The position numbers were made by a program, and so were the translations under genes. This document shows, one piece after another, positions 51,886 to 60,654 of a stretch of DNA of 64,000 nucleotides. Numbering within the stretch: position 1 is the stretch's first letter; every line of letters begins with the position of its first letter. The notes beneath the pieces were generated by a model. It was given only the letters and a program-made list of their open reading frames with translations. It was not told the origin of the DNA and made no database searches. This DNA comes from Bacillus_AB infantis_C (GTDB lineage Bacteria; Bacillota; Bacilli; Bacillales; Cytobacillaceae), in the NCBI RefSeq assembly GCF_050107595.1, contig NZ_JBNILH010000003.1:434001-498000 (forward strand). The letters are read 5' to 3'.

Positions 51886-52073
51886 ATTAGACCAATCCTT
51901 TCTCTCAAAGCTGCTAAGAGTTATTCTTCCTTCTATCCAATATTATACTCTCGTGGCCAGGAATTTCTAAGCAAAACAAACTGCCTGCGTGAATCTTACG
52001 ATTTTGTTCATACTTTCGTCCAAGACTGATCAAAAAGTGAGATTAGGGGCGTATTGGAGCCAGAAAAAGGCAT

Positions 52074-52108
52074 AAAAAAAGAATGGCATAGCTGTACCAT
52101 TCTTTTTT
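52074..52108 (-). terminator. Terminator of the wal operon
   Basis: AAAAAAGAATGG and CCATTCTTTTTT form a perfect 12-bp stem after walJ, with T-runs on either strand. Confidence 0.87.
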
Positions 52109-52131
52109 CCTATTTATTCCGCTGGTAAACC

Positions 52132-52926
52132 TTAAACCGCTGTCAGCGGGGTCGGAGCCTTCGGGTCAGTGTCATACAGGCTGAACTGTTCCCCGACAAG
52201 GATTCCGCGAGATTCCAGCGTCTGGCTTACAGACATCCGCGCCAGATCTTTTATATTGTTATCTTGGCTTAAGTGGGCCAGGTAAATGCTCTTTGTATTG
52301 TCGCCGGCCACCTCGCTCATCGCAAGCGCTGCATCTTCATTGGAGACGTGTCCAAAGTCGCCGAGAATCCTTCGTTTGATATTCCATGGATAGCGACCCA
52401 TGCGAAGCATCTGCACATCATGATTGCTTTCGAATACAAACGCATCAGCATTCTTGATGATTCCCTTCATCCGGTCGCTCACATAGCCTGTGTCGGTGAT
52501 GAGGGCAAGCTTCTTGCCTTCATGATGAAAAATATAGAACATCGGCTCGGCCGCATCATGGGACACGCCAAAAGATTCGATATCAAGCGAGCCGAAGCTT
52601 TTAACGGTTTCCATATCAAAGGTGAATTTCTGGTCGAGCGGCACTTCCCCGATCAGGCCGTTCATCGCCTGCCACGTCTTTTCGTTCGCATAGATGGGAA
52701 GGCCGTATTTGCGGGCAACGATGCCAACGCCCTTGATATGGTCGCTGTGCTCATGGGTGACCAATATTCCGGACAGATTGCCGAGGCTGCGGTCGATCTG
52801 CTTGATCAGCGCCTCCATCTGCTTGCCGCTCAGGCCAGCATCCACGATAAAGGACTGCCCGTCCGCTTCAACATAAATCGCATTTCCCGTACTCCCACTG
52901 GCGAGAACACTAAAATGCAAAGACAT
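52132..52926 (-). CDS. walJ: WalJ (YycJ) metallo-beta-lactamase-fold nuclease
   Basis: A 264-residue MBL-fold protein starting MSLHFSVLASGSTGNAIYVEAD. Metal site motif THEHSDHIKGVG (about 57-68, HxHxDH), then DTGYVSDRM. In B. subtilis YycJ is a 5'-3' exonuclease involved in mismatch repair. It is the last gene of the walRKHIJ operon, four bases after walI. Confidence 0.94.
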   Translation of the reverse strand: MSLHFSVLASGSTGNAIYVEADGQSFIVDAGLSGKQMEALIKQIDRSLGNLSGILVTHEHSDHIKGVGIVARKYGLPIYANEKTWQAMNGLIGEVPLDQKFTFDMETVKSFGSLDIESFGVSHDAAEPMFYIFHHEGKKLALITDTGYVSDRMKGIIKNADAFVFESNHDVQMLRMGRYPWNIKRRILGDFGHVSNEDAALAMSEVAGDNTKSIYLAHLSQDNNIKDLARMSVSQTLESRGILVGEQFSLYDTDPKAPTPLTAV

Positions 52927-52930
52927 ATTA

Positions 52931-53770
52931 TCACTCCACTATTTCAGTTTTTTCTTCCGAATCTTCTCCCAGGTCTTTCTTCTCACTGTCGAGACTGAGG
53001 ACCTGGCCTTTAAAGGCATTGACGAACAAATTCTCCCTGCCATCCACGACGACTCTCCAGGCAGGGCTCAGCACCCAGGTGGAAGAGTCATCCTGGATAT
53101 TGGAATAATATCCTTGTTCCACGTCTGTAATCTTGCTGCCTTCTTTTAAACTTTCATTTCTATAGAGGGCCTCAATCGCCACTGTCGGTTCAATCAGCTT
53201 CTTTTTATCACCCTTCAGATACTGTACTTCTTCAAACAGCGTCTGTCTGTAGGTAACGATTTCCTGATCAGCATTCAAGTAAAAGGTGAGCTCCCCATTC
53301 ACATTCTTGTAGAGGAATTTCCCCTCAAACTTCTGATAATAGGTAATCTTATTGCTGTCATCGCTTTTTTCCCAGAAACCGTATTTGTCGCCTTCATAGA
53401 TGTTTTGCCTGACAAACTTATCAAGCTCGGCCTGATTGAAATCCTTGCCCACCTTAAAGGGCTTGTTCAATGTGGCATTCAGGGCATTTTCCTCGAGGGT
53501 GGAAATTTCCTGATCCTTCAGGGTCGTTTCTTTCAGCTCTTCCAGGTCCTCTTCTGCAAAATTCTTCGAAACCGCGGTCAGGTTGCCGTCCCGCAGCTCT
53601 CCCTTAGGCAGGACTGTTTCGAACTTAATGTTGGCGCTCTTGAAGCTGTTTTCCAGCTCCGGAAGCGCCTGGCTGCCATCCATGCGAAGCTGGGAGTATT
53701 CATAGACCAGGTAAATATCCAGGATGAGGAAGGTCAGGATAAAGATCGTTTTAATTCTGCTCCAATCCAT
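52931..53770 (-). CDS. walI: WalI (YycI), regulator of the WalK kinase
   Basis: A 279-residue protein starting MDWSRIKTIFILTFLILDIYLVYEYSQL: one membrane segment, then an outside domain. It binds WalK together with WalH at the membrane and modulates its activity. The ATG at 53770 has GGGAGGG seven bases upstream; the ATG at 53776 is too close. The start lies inside walH by 20 bases. Confidence 0.93.
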   Translation of the reverse strand: MDWSRIKTIFILTFLILDIYLVYEYSQLRMDGSQALPELENSFKSANIKFETVLPKGELRDGNLTAVSKNFAEEDLEELKETTLKDQEISTLEENALNATLNKPFKVGKDFNQAELDKFVRQNIYEGDKYGFWEKSDDSNKITYYQKFEGKFLYKNVNGELTFYLNADQEIVTYRQTLFEEVQYLKGDKKKLIEPTVAIEALYRNESLKEGSKITDVEQGYYSNIQDDSSTWVLSPAWRVVVDGRENLFVNAFKGQVLSLDSEKKDLGEDSEEKTEIVE

Positions 53771-55076
53771 ACTCATTCCCTCCCGGTTCCAATGTACTGA
53801 TCTGCTGCCACTTGCCTTCGTATTTATAATACCAGGAAGGCTCAAGCTGGATCAGCTCCGTTTTTGACTTCTTATCAAGCTGATAGCCGAGCGTGATATC
53901 CTCCAGCTTCCCGGGTTCAAAATCCTCTTTCTTCTGCAGATAGTCGAGGACTTCCGTTCCGGATCTCAGCGTAACATCAGCAGAACTAATCAGGTTTGCC
54001 AGCTTGAAGTTGTTCCGGAAATAGGCAAGGATTTCACTCCCGCCCCACCGGAGCTGGATCTCTGACAGATTCAGATCCTCGCTGAAAACCGGATAATTAT
54101 TGCGGTAGATCCGGAAAAACACCTGGTGTTTATTCTCATCCATCCTGACGTATCGGTAATTATCAGTCCAGCCGCCATGGGCATTCACATAATTGATGCT
54201 TTTCTTCAGAAGATTGTCAGGGCTGAGGCTTTCATTATCCTCAGGGGTAGGATTCTTGAATTCAACCTTATTCTGGTCGATCCTCAGCAGGCTGGATTCA
54301 TTCGTGAATTCCTCCCCGGTCCCAAGATAGCTTTTCTGGACAGAATCCAGATCCTCGAATAAGGCTTCTTTAAATCTTTCGGAATCATATTCTTCCGATA
54401 AAAAGCTGTATCTCGGCATTTCCACTTTGTTTTCCGGTATGAAAATCAATTTCTTCCCGGTATCAAAAGAAGCATAGCGGGCAAAGGCAGGATTGGCTGA
54501 AGCAATCGCCAGCCTGTAGAACCTGCTGTTGAAATTCTGGATATTTGAAAGCCCTACACTCGTCTTGTACACCCTTTTTCTTTCCGTGTCGATAAAGTAG
54601 ACGATTCCGCTTTTTTGTTCAGTTTGCATGTCTATGACCATCTTATTGAAGTAAATGTTCTCCAGCCGTCTGTCTTTAACCTGAAGGATTTCTTTATAAA
54701 GATTCATCGGCGTGATTCCCGGGTACATGATTTCAGCATGGCCTGCTTCCTGCACAAAGAGGTCAATATTCCCGACTTCGTCTGTTATATCCGAAAAATC
54801 GTCAAAGCTCCACTTTTTAATATCAGCAAGAATCCTTTCTGTTTCCTCGGTGGAAAAGGTGCCAAGATGCTGGTTGCCAGCATAATGGAACAGGGCCATA
54901 TTCGGCTCGATGAGATCCCCGACATCCTTCTTTGCCTCCAGTTCAACTTCCTGGACAGTGTTTTCCTCTCCAAGCTGCTCGGAAGTAGGCTGATATGTCC
55001 AGAGACTCCATGTCAGCAATATGCTACCTGACACAAGAACTGCCAATATTATTGATTTAATATCTTCATAGGTCAT
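53751..55076 (-). CDS. walH: WalH (YycH), regulator of the WalK kinase
   Basis: A 441-residue protein with an N-terminal membrane anchor (SIILAVLVSGSILLTWSLWTY) and an outer YycH fold. WalH and WalI restrain or tune WalK in B. subtilis. The ATG at 55076 overlaps the walK stop by four bases (ATGA), which fixes the start over the TTG at 55082. Confidence 0.93.
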   Translation of the reverse strand: MTYEDIKSIILAVLVSGSILLTWSLWTYQPTSEQLGEENTVQEVELEAKKDVGDLIEPNMALFHYAGNQHLGTFSTEETERILADIKKWSFDDFSDITDEVGNIDLFVQEAGHAEIMYPGITPMNLYKEILQVKDRRLENIYFNKMVIDMQTEQKSGIVYFIDTERKRVYKTSVGLSNIQNFNSRFYRLAIASANPAFARYASFDTGKKLIFIPENKVEMPRYSFLSEEYDSERFKEALFEDLDSVQKSYLGTGEEFTNESSLLRIDQNKVEFKNPTPEDNESLSPDNLLKKSINYVNAHGGWTDNYRYVRMDENKHQVFFRIYRNNYPVFSEDLNLSEIQLRWGGSEILAYFRNNFKLANLISSADVTLRSGTEVLDYLQKKEDFEPGKLEDITLGYQLDKKSKTELIQLEPSWYYKYEGKWQQISTLEPGGNEYGLEQN

Positions 55077-56902
55077 TCCCAATCATCCTCATCAGAACGA
55101 ACGAAAGGAAGCGTAAAGGAAATGGTCGTGCCCTTTCCTTCTGTACTTTCTGCCCATATCTTGCCGTCATGGGCTTCCACCACCTCTTTGGCGATGGCAA
55201 GCCCGAGGCCGGTGCCGCCAAGCTTTCTCGTTCTAGCTTTATCCACTCTGTAAAAACGTTCGAACACTTTATCAAGATTGTCCTTTGGAATCCCGACACC
55301 CTGGTCGGAAATCCTGATGAGCAGCTGCTCCTCCTGCTCAACGATGTCAAAAGAGACCTGTCCGCCTTCAGGTGAATATTTCAGCGCATTTGAAATGATA
55401 TTATCAACAACCTGTGTAAGCTTGTCCTCATCAATTTCCACAAATGCCGCATGCTCCTGCAGATTGCGCTGGAAGGTCACATTCTGCTCTTTCGAAAAAT
55501 CGAACCGGTCAATGATCCGGTTGAAGAAGTCGACAAAATTGACCCATTCCTTCTTCATGCGGTAATCCTTGCTGTCCAGCTTTGAAAGCTGAAGAAGATC
55601 GTTGACCATCCGGATCATCCGCTCTGTTTCTGTCCTTGTCACATTAAGGAATTGGGGTGCAATATCTTCATCATGCATAGCCCCTTCTGCCAGTGCTTCA
55701 AGATAGCTCCTCATCGTCGTCAGCGGTGTCCGCAATTCATGGGATACATTCGCCACAAACTCCCGCCGCTCCAAGTCAATTTTTTCCTGTTCGGTAATAT
55801 CATGCAGTACAGTAATAAGTCCATTAACAAAGCCTGTCTCTTTTTGAATAACAGAAAAATTGGCGCGGAGCACATATGGAGTCGTCTCTGTACTATAATC
55901 CAGGATGACGGAATCCCTTTCAGCAAGCAGCTCTTCAAACGTATAATCTTCCTCAAGACCGAGCAGATTCACAATAGGGCTCGACAGCACTGTTTCACGT
56001 GGAACATTCAGCATTTTTGCTGCCGGTTCGTTGATCAAAATAACCCTCCCCCGCCTGTCGGTCGCAATCACGCCGTCAGTCATATAGGAAAGGACTGAAG
56101 ACAGCTTGCGGCGCTCGCCTTCTGTAGTAGCCTGGGCTTCCTGCAGCTTCTTCGTCAGGCTGTTGAACGTGATGGCCAGCTGCCCGATCTCATCATAGCC
56201 ATACACTTTTACTTTTCGGGAGAAATTCCCCTTTGCCATTGCCAGCGCCTGCCGCCTCATGTCAGACAGCGGCCGCGTGATCGTCTGTGCGAGCAGGATG
56301 CCGAGCAAAGCCGTGATCGCAAGCGCTATGATGATTCCGGATGCAAAAATGCTGTTGATCTGGTTCTTTTGTTCAAAGACATTTTCGATGTCTGCCTTTA
56401 CATATACCACACCGACGACTTCTTCATTGGCCGATTTAACCGGAGAAGCAAGGACCCAGACCCTTCGGTTTCCAAGGCTCTGATCTGTATACTCATCGCT
56501 TTTTGGGGCCCGTGTAGCCAGGGCTGAAGTCGTGAGTGCATCTACAGCCTTCTGATTTACATAACCATCTTTATTGGAACCAAGGACTTTCTGCGTTTCA
56601 CCGTCAATGACCCTGAGCTCGATGATATCCTTGGAAGTGTAGTCACGCAGAATACGCTGGACCTCTTCCTCCTTTGTCGGCAGATCCTCGCCGGCAGGAC
56701 GATCCTTAGTGATGATTTCTTCCAAATAGACTGATAGCAGGTCGACTCTTTCCTCGATCGCTGTCTGGAAATTGCTACGCAGCGTCTTCTCAAGCTGGCC
56801 GACAAAATACACTCCGATGATCTGCATGGCAATGATGATCAGAAGCACATAAATTAAAACAAACTTCAGATGGATCGAACGGAAAAAACCGACTTTTTTC
56901 AT
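55073..56902 (-). CDS. walK: WalK sensor histidine kinase
   Basis: A 609-residue kinase. Two membrane segments (about 12-34 and 186-208) flank an outer Cache-like domain. HAMP is at about 205-260, PAS at about 266-370, H-box FVANVSHELRTPLTT with His 388, and N/G boxes NALKYSPEGG and DQGVGIP...GGTGLGLAIAKEV at the end. It controls cell-wall metabolism through WalR. Nine bases separate it from walR; the stop overlaps walH. Confidence 0.97.
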   Translation of the reverse strand: MKKVGFFRSIHLKFVLIYVLLIIIAMQIIGVYFVGQLEKTLRSNFQTAIEERVDLLSVYLEEIITKDRPAGEDLPTKEEEVQRILRDYTSKDIIELRVIDGETQKVLGSNKDGYVNQKAVDALTTSALATRAPKSDEYTDQSLGNRRVWVLASPVKSANEEVVGVVYVKADIENVFEQKNQINSIFASGIIIALAITALLGILLAQTITRPLSDMRRQALAMAKGNFSRKVKVYGYDEIGQLAITFNSLTKKLQEAQATTEGERRKLSSVLSYMTDGVIATDRRGRVILINEPAAKMLNVPRETVLSSPIVNLLGLEEDYTFEELLAERDSVILDYSTETTPYVLRANFSVIQKETGFVNGLITVLHDITEQEKIDLERREFVANVSHELRTPLTTMRSYLEALAEGAMHDEDIAPQFLNVTRTETERMIRMVNDLLQLSKLDSKDYRMKKEWVNFVDFFNRIIDRFDFSKEQNVTFQRNLQEHAAFVEIDEDKLTQVVDNIISNALKYSPEGGQVSFDIVEQEEQLLIRISDQGVGIPKDNLDKVFERFYRVDKARTRKLGGTGLGLAIAKEVVEAHDGKIWAESTEGKGTTISFTLPFVRSDEDDWE

Positions 56903-56911
56903 GATGGCTCT

Positions 56912-57622
56912 TTACTCCTGTTCCGGATTCCTCAAATAATAGCCTACTCCCCTTCTTGTCACAATCCAGGTCGGATGGCTCGGGTTGTCTTCAATCTTTT
57001 CGCGCAGACGCCTTACCGTAACGTCGACTGTACGGACATCCCCATAATAGTCATAGCCCCATACGGTCTGAAGCAAATGCTCACGTGTCATGACCTGTCC
57101 GATATGTTTGGCCAGGTAGTGCAGCAGTTCAAATTCACGGTGCGTCAGCTCGATTGTTTCACCGCGTTTGGAAACCACATAGGCATCCGGATGAATGACA
57201 AGGGAACCGATCGCAATCTCATTCGACTCTTCCTCTTCATCGGCTTTTGCAGCAATCTGCTGGTGCCTCCTTAAGTTTGCCTTCACACGGGCGATAAGCT
57301 CCCGGTTTGAGAACGGCTTTGTCACATAATCGTCAGCGCCAAGCTCAAGCCCGAGCACCTTATCGATTTCTGAATCCTTGGCCGTCAGCATGATGATCGG
57401 CATTTCATACTTCTTCCGCACCTCGCGGCATACCTCCATGCCGTCGCGCTGCGGCAGCATGATATCAAGCAGGATCAAATCAGGCTTGACCTCTTCCACC
57501 TTCTCGAGCGCCTCATTGCCGTCATAAGCGCAATGCACCTCATAGCCTTCCTTTTTTAAATTGAACTGCAGTATATCCGCAATCGGCTTTTCATCGTCTA
57601 CAACCAATATCTTCTTATCCAT
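56912..57622 (-). CDS. walR: WalR response regulator
   Basis: A 236-residue OmpR/PhoB-type regulator. The receiver has Asp 53 (LILLDIML), with DD at 9-10 and Lys in VTKPF. The winged helix (about 135-232) ends RTVDVTVRRLREKIEDNPSHPTWIVTRRGVGYYL. It activates autolysin genes and is essential in B. subtilis. The ATG at 57622 is seven bases from AGGAGA; the one at 57628 is too close. Confidence 0.97.
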   Translation of the reverse strand: MDKKILVVDDEKPIADILQFNLKKEGYEVHCAYDGNEALEKVEEVKPDLILLDIMLPQRDGMEVCREVRKKYEMPIIMLTAKDSEIDKVLGLELGADDYVTKPFSNRELIARVKANLRRHQQIAAKADEEEESNEIAIGSLVIHPDAYVVSKRGETIELTHREFELLHYLAKHIGQVMTREHLLQTVWGYDYYGDVRTVDVTVRRLREKIEDNPSHPTWIVTRRGVGYYLRNPEQE

Positions 57623-57893
57623 ACCCATTCTCCTTTAAAAAGCAGATTATCTATCATATATCAATTATTTTTCTCTGTTCATCAAAACATAAGTTCTCTA
57701 TTTTACTTTACCATGTTATGCGCCGGAATTCATCTAATAGCGATGGGTGGGTTGTTCCTAGGTTATGAAATTTCTGGAAGAAGTAAAAACAGAGGCTGTT
57801 GCCTTGTCCAGCTTTTTAAGGCCTAGAGGGAATGCAGCCTGGTGCTACTACTTTCAAGGCCTCAGCCCTGTTGTCTCCCATCCTATAGAAAAA

Positions 57894-57917
57894 GTCTCTA
57901 GCATCCACACTAGAGAC
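57894..57917 (-). terminator. Terminator of the M23 endopeptidase gene
   Basis: GTCTCTAG and CTAGAGAC pair around an eight-base loop, with TTTTTC following on the minus strand. It is seven bases past the stop. Confidence 0.87.
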
Positions 57918-57923
57918 TTCCTC

Positions 57924-59402
57924 CTATCGGTTCACATACTTCAATGGATCCTGCATGCTTCCGTTCTTATACACTTCAAAGTGAAGATGTACGCCGGTAG
58001 AATCGCCAGTTGACCCCATCACGCCGATCTTTGTTCCTTTAGGGACAGTCTGCCCTGCACTTACATTAAGCGAAGCCATGTGAGCGTATAGCGTCCTATA
58101 TCCATTCTGGTGATCAATGATGACTTTATTTCCATAACCATCTCCAGTATTTCCGGCTGAAACGACCTTGCCGTTGTCAGCAGCACTGATTGTCAGACTG
58201 CCAGGCCGTGCGATATCGATTCCTTTGTGCATTTTGCCCCAGCGGTAGCCAAGCTTGCTGGAAATATAACCGCCGTCTGCAGGCCAGGCAAAGCTGCCGT
58301 CGCCGCGGGATGGAATCACCTTCGTACCCTTGATGATGATTTCTTTAACAGGCTCTTCAAGCACCTTTTCAGAAACAGCCGCCTTTTGAACAGGCACGCC
58401 ATTTTGTTCAGTAATCTTGTATGTGACCCCTTTAACGCCGTCCTTGCCTTCCTGCTTCACCTTCGTATCGCCCTTGAACATGCTGCTGTCTTCAATGACC
58501 TCTTTTTCAAAAGCGATTTTTTCCTTCTTATATAGCTCTTTCTCAATAATCGCGTGGATCATCGGCTCCAGAACTGTTACATTGACTTCCTGGCCGACCT
58601 TTACGATGCTGTCTTCCTTCATCCCCGGATTCAGGTCAAGGAGCTTATTAAGATCCAGTTTATGCTTAGCGGCAATCTTGCCGAGCACATCGCCCTCCTG
58701 GACCGTATATTTCTTTTCTTCCAATGTTCCTTTATTTAACAGCCTTAATGCCTCTTCCTCTGAGAGGATTAGCTTCGGATCAGCCTTCATTTCCTCTGCC
58801 TTCACTTCTTCAGCCATGCCGGCCTTTGTCAGCCGCTCTTCATTCTTTTCAAGCGGCGGAAGGGTTTCTTTGCTATCTTCAGCTTGTTTATAAGCCTCTA
58901 ATCCAGCCAGCTCTTTCTCACTGGCATATTGTAGTTTGAATGTCTCAAGTACATTTTCTGCTTCTTCCATTGTTTCCAGATAAACGGCTGTCTCTCCATT
59001 AATCACAATGCCCGCTGCCTCTGTGCTGACGCCGACTTCCGCCACTTCCTCAAGCACCTGGCTTTCTTCTGTCTTGATATCTGTATTGAACACCTGCTCA
59101 GGGATGTAACTAATATCAGCCCCTGCAGACAATTCATAGTCATAGGATTCCTGGGCTTTCTCCACCTGCTGAGCGACCTTGGATTGAATACTCTCCTTAT
59201 CCAGGACCGTGCCGGCGTAGTCCCCGTCAATATATACATAATAGACCGTTGTCAGCTGTTCATTGTCTGCAGCGGCAGTATGTGTGCCTCCTGCTGCCAA
59301 AACAGCTGCTGCTGTCAATGCAATCGCTGACTTCCTGCCTTTATTCACTTTGGCTTTCATAGCACCTGATAATGCTGTTAACCTATTTCCCCAGTTCTTC
59401 AT
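57924..59402 (-). CDS. Secreted M23 peptidoglycan endopeptidase with LysM and G5 domains
   Basis: A 492-residue cell-wall hydrolase. Signal/anchor segment AIALTAAAVLAAGGTHTAAA (about 26-45). LysM (about 225-270) reads YTVQEGDVLGKIAAKHKLDLNKLLDLNPGMK. A G5-like stretch follows (FEKEVIEDSSMFKGDTKVKQEG). The M23 zinc site is MHKGIDIA (His, Asp) and HLHFEV. It cuts cross-links in the wall. The ATG at 59402 has GGGGG ten bases upstream. Candidate WalR boxes lie upstream, and it is upstream of walR, consistent with membership of the Wal regulon. Confidence 0.9.
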   Translation of the reverse strand: MKNWGNRLTALSGAMKAKVNKGRKSAIALTAAAVLAAGGTHTAAADNEQLTTVYYVYIDGDYAGTVLDKESIQSKVAQQVEKAQESYDYELSAGADISYIPEQVFNTDIKTEESQVLEEVAEVGVSTEAAGIVINGETAVYLETMEEAENVLETFKLQYASEKELAGLEAYKQAEDSKETLPPLEKNEERLTKAGMAEEVKAEEMKADPKLILSEEEALRLLNKGTLEEKKYTVQEGDVLGKIAAKHKLDLNKLLDLNPGMKEDSIVKVGQEVNVTVLEPMIHAIIEKELYKKEKIAFEKEVIEDSSMFKGDTKVKQEGKDGVKGVTYKITEQNGVPVQKAAVSEKVLEEPVKEIIIKGTKVIPSRGDGSFAWPADGGYISSKLGYRWGKMHKGIDIARPGSLTISAADNGKVVSAGNTGDGYGNKVIIDHQNGYRTLYAHMASLNVSAGQTVPKGTKIGVMGSTGDSTGVHLHFEVYKNGSMQDPLKYVNR

Positions 59403-59544
59403 TGTAAAATGGATCCCCCTAGACTTCGGAAACAAACAAATCTATATTCATAGTTCTATGTATCTACCATTGTTCGTTTTGTACTATTTTGACGCCACTA
59501 TAATGTACCATAAAACAAGCTGGGGCCTGGACTTGTCTCAGCAT

Positions 59545-59581
59545 TGTAATAAAACTGTATAAAATCTTACATTTTATTACA
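59545..59581. promoter_or_regulatory. Candidate WalR boxes upstream of the M23 gene
   Basis: TGTAAT-N5-TGTATA (59545-59561, plus strand) has one mismatch to TGTWAH-N5-TGTWAH. TGTAATAAAATGTAAG lies on the minus strand at 59581-59566 with a four-base gap. Both are about 145-180 bp from the gene start. Confidence 0.4.
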
Positions 59582-59700
59582 AAAACATCTTTATTTCGCA
59601 GATAGGCAGAAATCCCTATATTTTCAAGCCTTCAGCCCGCTATTTGTCTTATCTCTGCCATAAAAGGGGGCGGGGTATATTACAAAACCGTAACAAAAAA

Positions 59701-59733
59701 GAAGAGAGAGCATACAAGGTATACTCTCTCTTC
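59701..59733 (-). terminator. Terminator of the tRNA cluster
   Basis: GAAGAGAGAG and CTCTCTCTTC arms plus TATAC pairing, followed on the minus strand by TTTTTTG, seven bases past the tRNA-Phe gene. Confidence 0.85.
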
Positions 59734-59739
59734 ACGGGA

Positions 59740-59812
59740 TGGCTCAGGACGGAATCGAACCGCCGACACAAGGATTTTCAGTCCTTTGCTCTACCGACTG
59801 AGCTACTGAGCC
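59740..59812 (-). tRNA. tRNA-Phe (GAA)
   Basis: Acceptor GGCTCAG/CTGAGCC, D-arm AGCTCAGTCGGTAGAGC, anticodon loop CTGAAAA with GAA, T-loop GGTTCGATTCC. The CCA end is not encoded. It is the last tRNA of the cluster in transcription order. Confidence 0.97.
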
Positions 59813-59845
59813 ATAATAATATTTAATTCCTAAAATATGTATTGC

Positions 59846-59949
59846 TTAATTCCTTTGCTCGGAAGGTTCTCGCGAACTTCCTCGCAGATTGCCGCAGAAG
59901 CTTTTCAGGGAAGGTAGCAATCTGCTCTACCGACTGAGCTACTGAGCCA
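59846..59949 (-). repeat. Truncated tRNA-Phe 5' end joined to a hairpin element (A)
   Basis: GCTCTACCGACTGAGCTACT and GAGCC (59924-59948) repeat the first 25 bases of tRNA-Phe exactly; then the match stops. It runs into GCAATCTGC (59917-59925), which is inverted as GCAGATTGC at 59884-59892, and a further inverted pair GGAAGGTTC/GAACTTCC. The core CTTCCCTGA then AAAGCTT recurs in element B at 60110-60229. Confidence 0.85.
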
Positions 59950-59994
59950 TATTAAGTTATTCTTCTAAACCATTTTAAAAAGAATCTATATAAA

Positions 59995-60070
59995 TGGCGG
60001 TCCCGACGGGAATCGAACCCGCGATCTCCTGCGTGACAGGCAGGCATGTTAACCGCTACACCACGGGACC
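59995..60070 (-). tRNA. tRNA-Asp (GTC)
   Basis: Acceptor GGTCCCG/CGGGACC, anticodon loop TGTCACG with GTC, T-loop GGTTCGATTCC, discriminator G. CCA is encoded (59997-59995). Confidence 0.97.
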
Positions 60071-60109
60071 ACTCTTAAAAAGAAATTATCTATGCTCGTT
60101 GTTTGCGTT

Positions 60110-60229
60110 GTCCTGTCTCTTCCTCTGAAAGCTTAATCAGGGAAGCTGATGCGTCGAGACAACTCGCTGATTTTTCACAGAAGCTTCGCTCGTCGCTACA
60201 CCACGGGATTCACTCTTAAAAAGAAATTA
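60110..60229 (-). repeat. Truncated tRNA-Asp 5' end and spacer joined to a hairpin element (B)
   Basis: CGCTACACCACGGGA and ACTCTTAAAAAGAAATTA (60194-60229) repeat the 5' end of tRNA-Asp and its upstream spacer (60054-60088) almost exactly. Before it lies a sequence with CTTCCCTGATTAAGCTT and AAGCTTCTG on the minus strand, shared with element A. Confidence 0.8.
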
Positions 60230-60319
60230 CTTTTTTATAAAGAAACTACAAAATTATGTATATGGCAGTCAGCAAGGAAGCCGTCCTTGCCAGCTACTTG
60301 CCGACCAGCCAAATGCCGA

Positions 60320-60391
60320 TGACCCCTACGGGATTCGAACCCGTGTTACCGCCGTGAAAGGGCGGTGTCTTAACCGCTTGACCAAGGGGCC
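60320..60391 (-). tRNA. tRNA-Glu (TTC)
   Basis: Acceptor GGCCCCT/AGGGGTC, anticodon loop CTTTCAC with TTC, T-loop GGTTCGAATCC. CCA is not encoded. The gap before it (60230-60319) has no further feature. Confidence 0.97.
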
Positions 60392-60403
60392 ACTGGAGTA
60401 AAA

Positions 60404-60479
60404 TGGTGAGCCATGAAGGACTCGAACCTTCGACCCTCTGATTAAAAGTCAGATGCTCTACCGACTGAGCTAATGGCTC
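60404..60479 (-). tRNA. tRNA-Lys (TTT)
   Basis: Acceptor GAGCCAT/ATGGCTC, D-arm AGCTCAGTCGGTAGAGC, anticodon loop CTTTTAA with TTT, discriminator A, encoded CCA (60406-60404). It is the first tRNA after the promoter. Confidence 0.97.
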
Positions 60480-60511
60480 TCAATATGTTGTCTCTTGTGA
60501 CGACGCTTTTT

Positions 60512-60541
60512 ATAATATCACAGAATCTAAAACTATTGCAA
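60512..60541 (-). promoter_or_regulatory. Promoter of the tRNA cluster
   Basis: TTGCAA (60541-60536), 18 bp, TATTAT (60517-60512) on the minus strand, about 30 bp before tRNA-Lys. Confidence 0.75.
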
Positions 60542-60612
60542 CTTATTTTTCAAAAAATATTTTGCAAGCTAGAATGCCGCCTCTATCTGTATACCATTCT
60601 CAGCTGAAAGCA

Positions 60613-60652
60613 AACATAGGCTTCTCCTTTTTGCACTGGAGAGGCCTATGTT
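60613..60652. terminator. Hairpin after the ABC permease gene
   Basis: AACATAGGCTTCTCC and GGAGAGGCCTATGTT pair with one mismatch; TTTTTT lies on the plus-strand side. It is three bases past the permease stop and probably ends that transcript. Confidence 0.65.
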
Positions 60653-60654
60653 TT

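Noticed and set aside
59846..59949. A second tRNA-Phe gene
   Set aside because: Only the acceptor 5' strand and D-arm are present; anticodon arm, T-arm and acceptor 3' strand are missing.
60110..60229. A second tRNA-Asp gene
   Set aside because: Only the 5' end and upstream spacer are repeated; the rest of the tRNA is absent.
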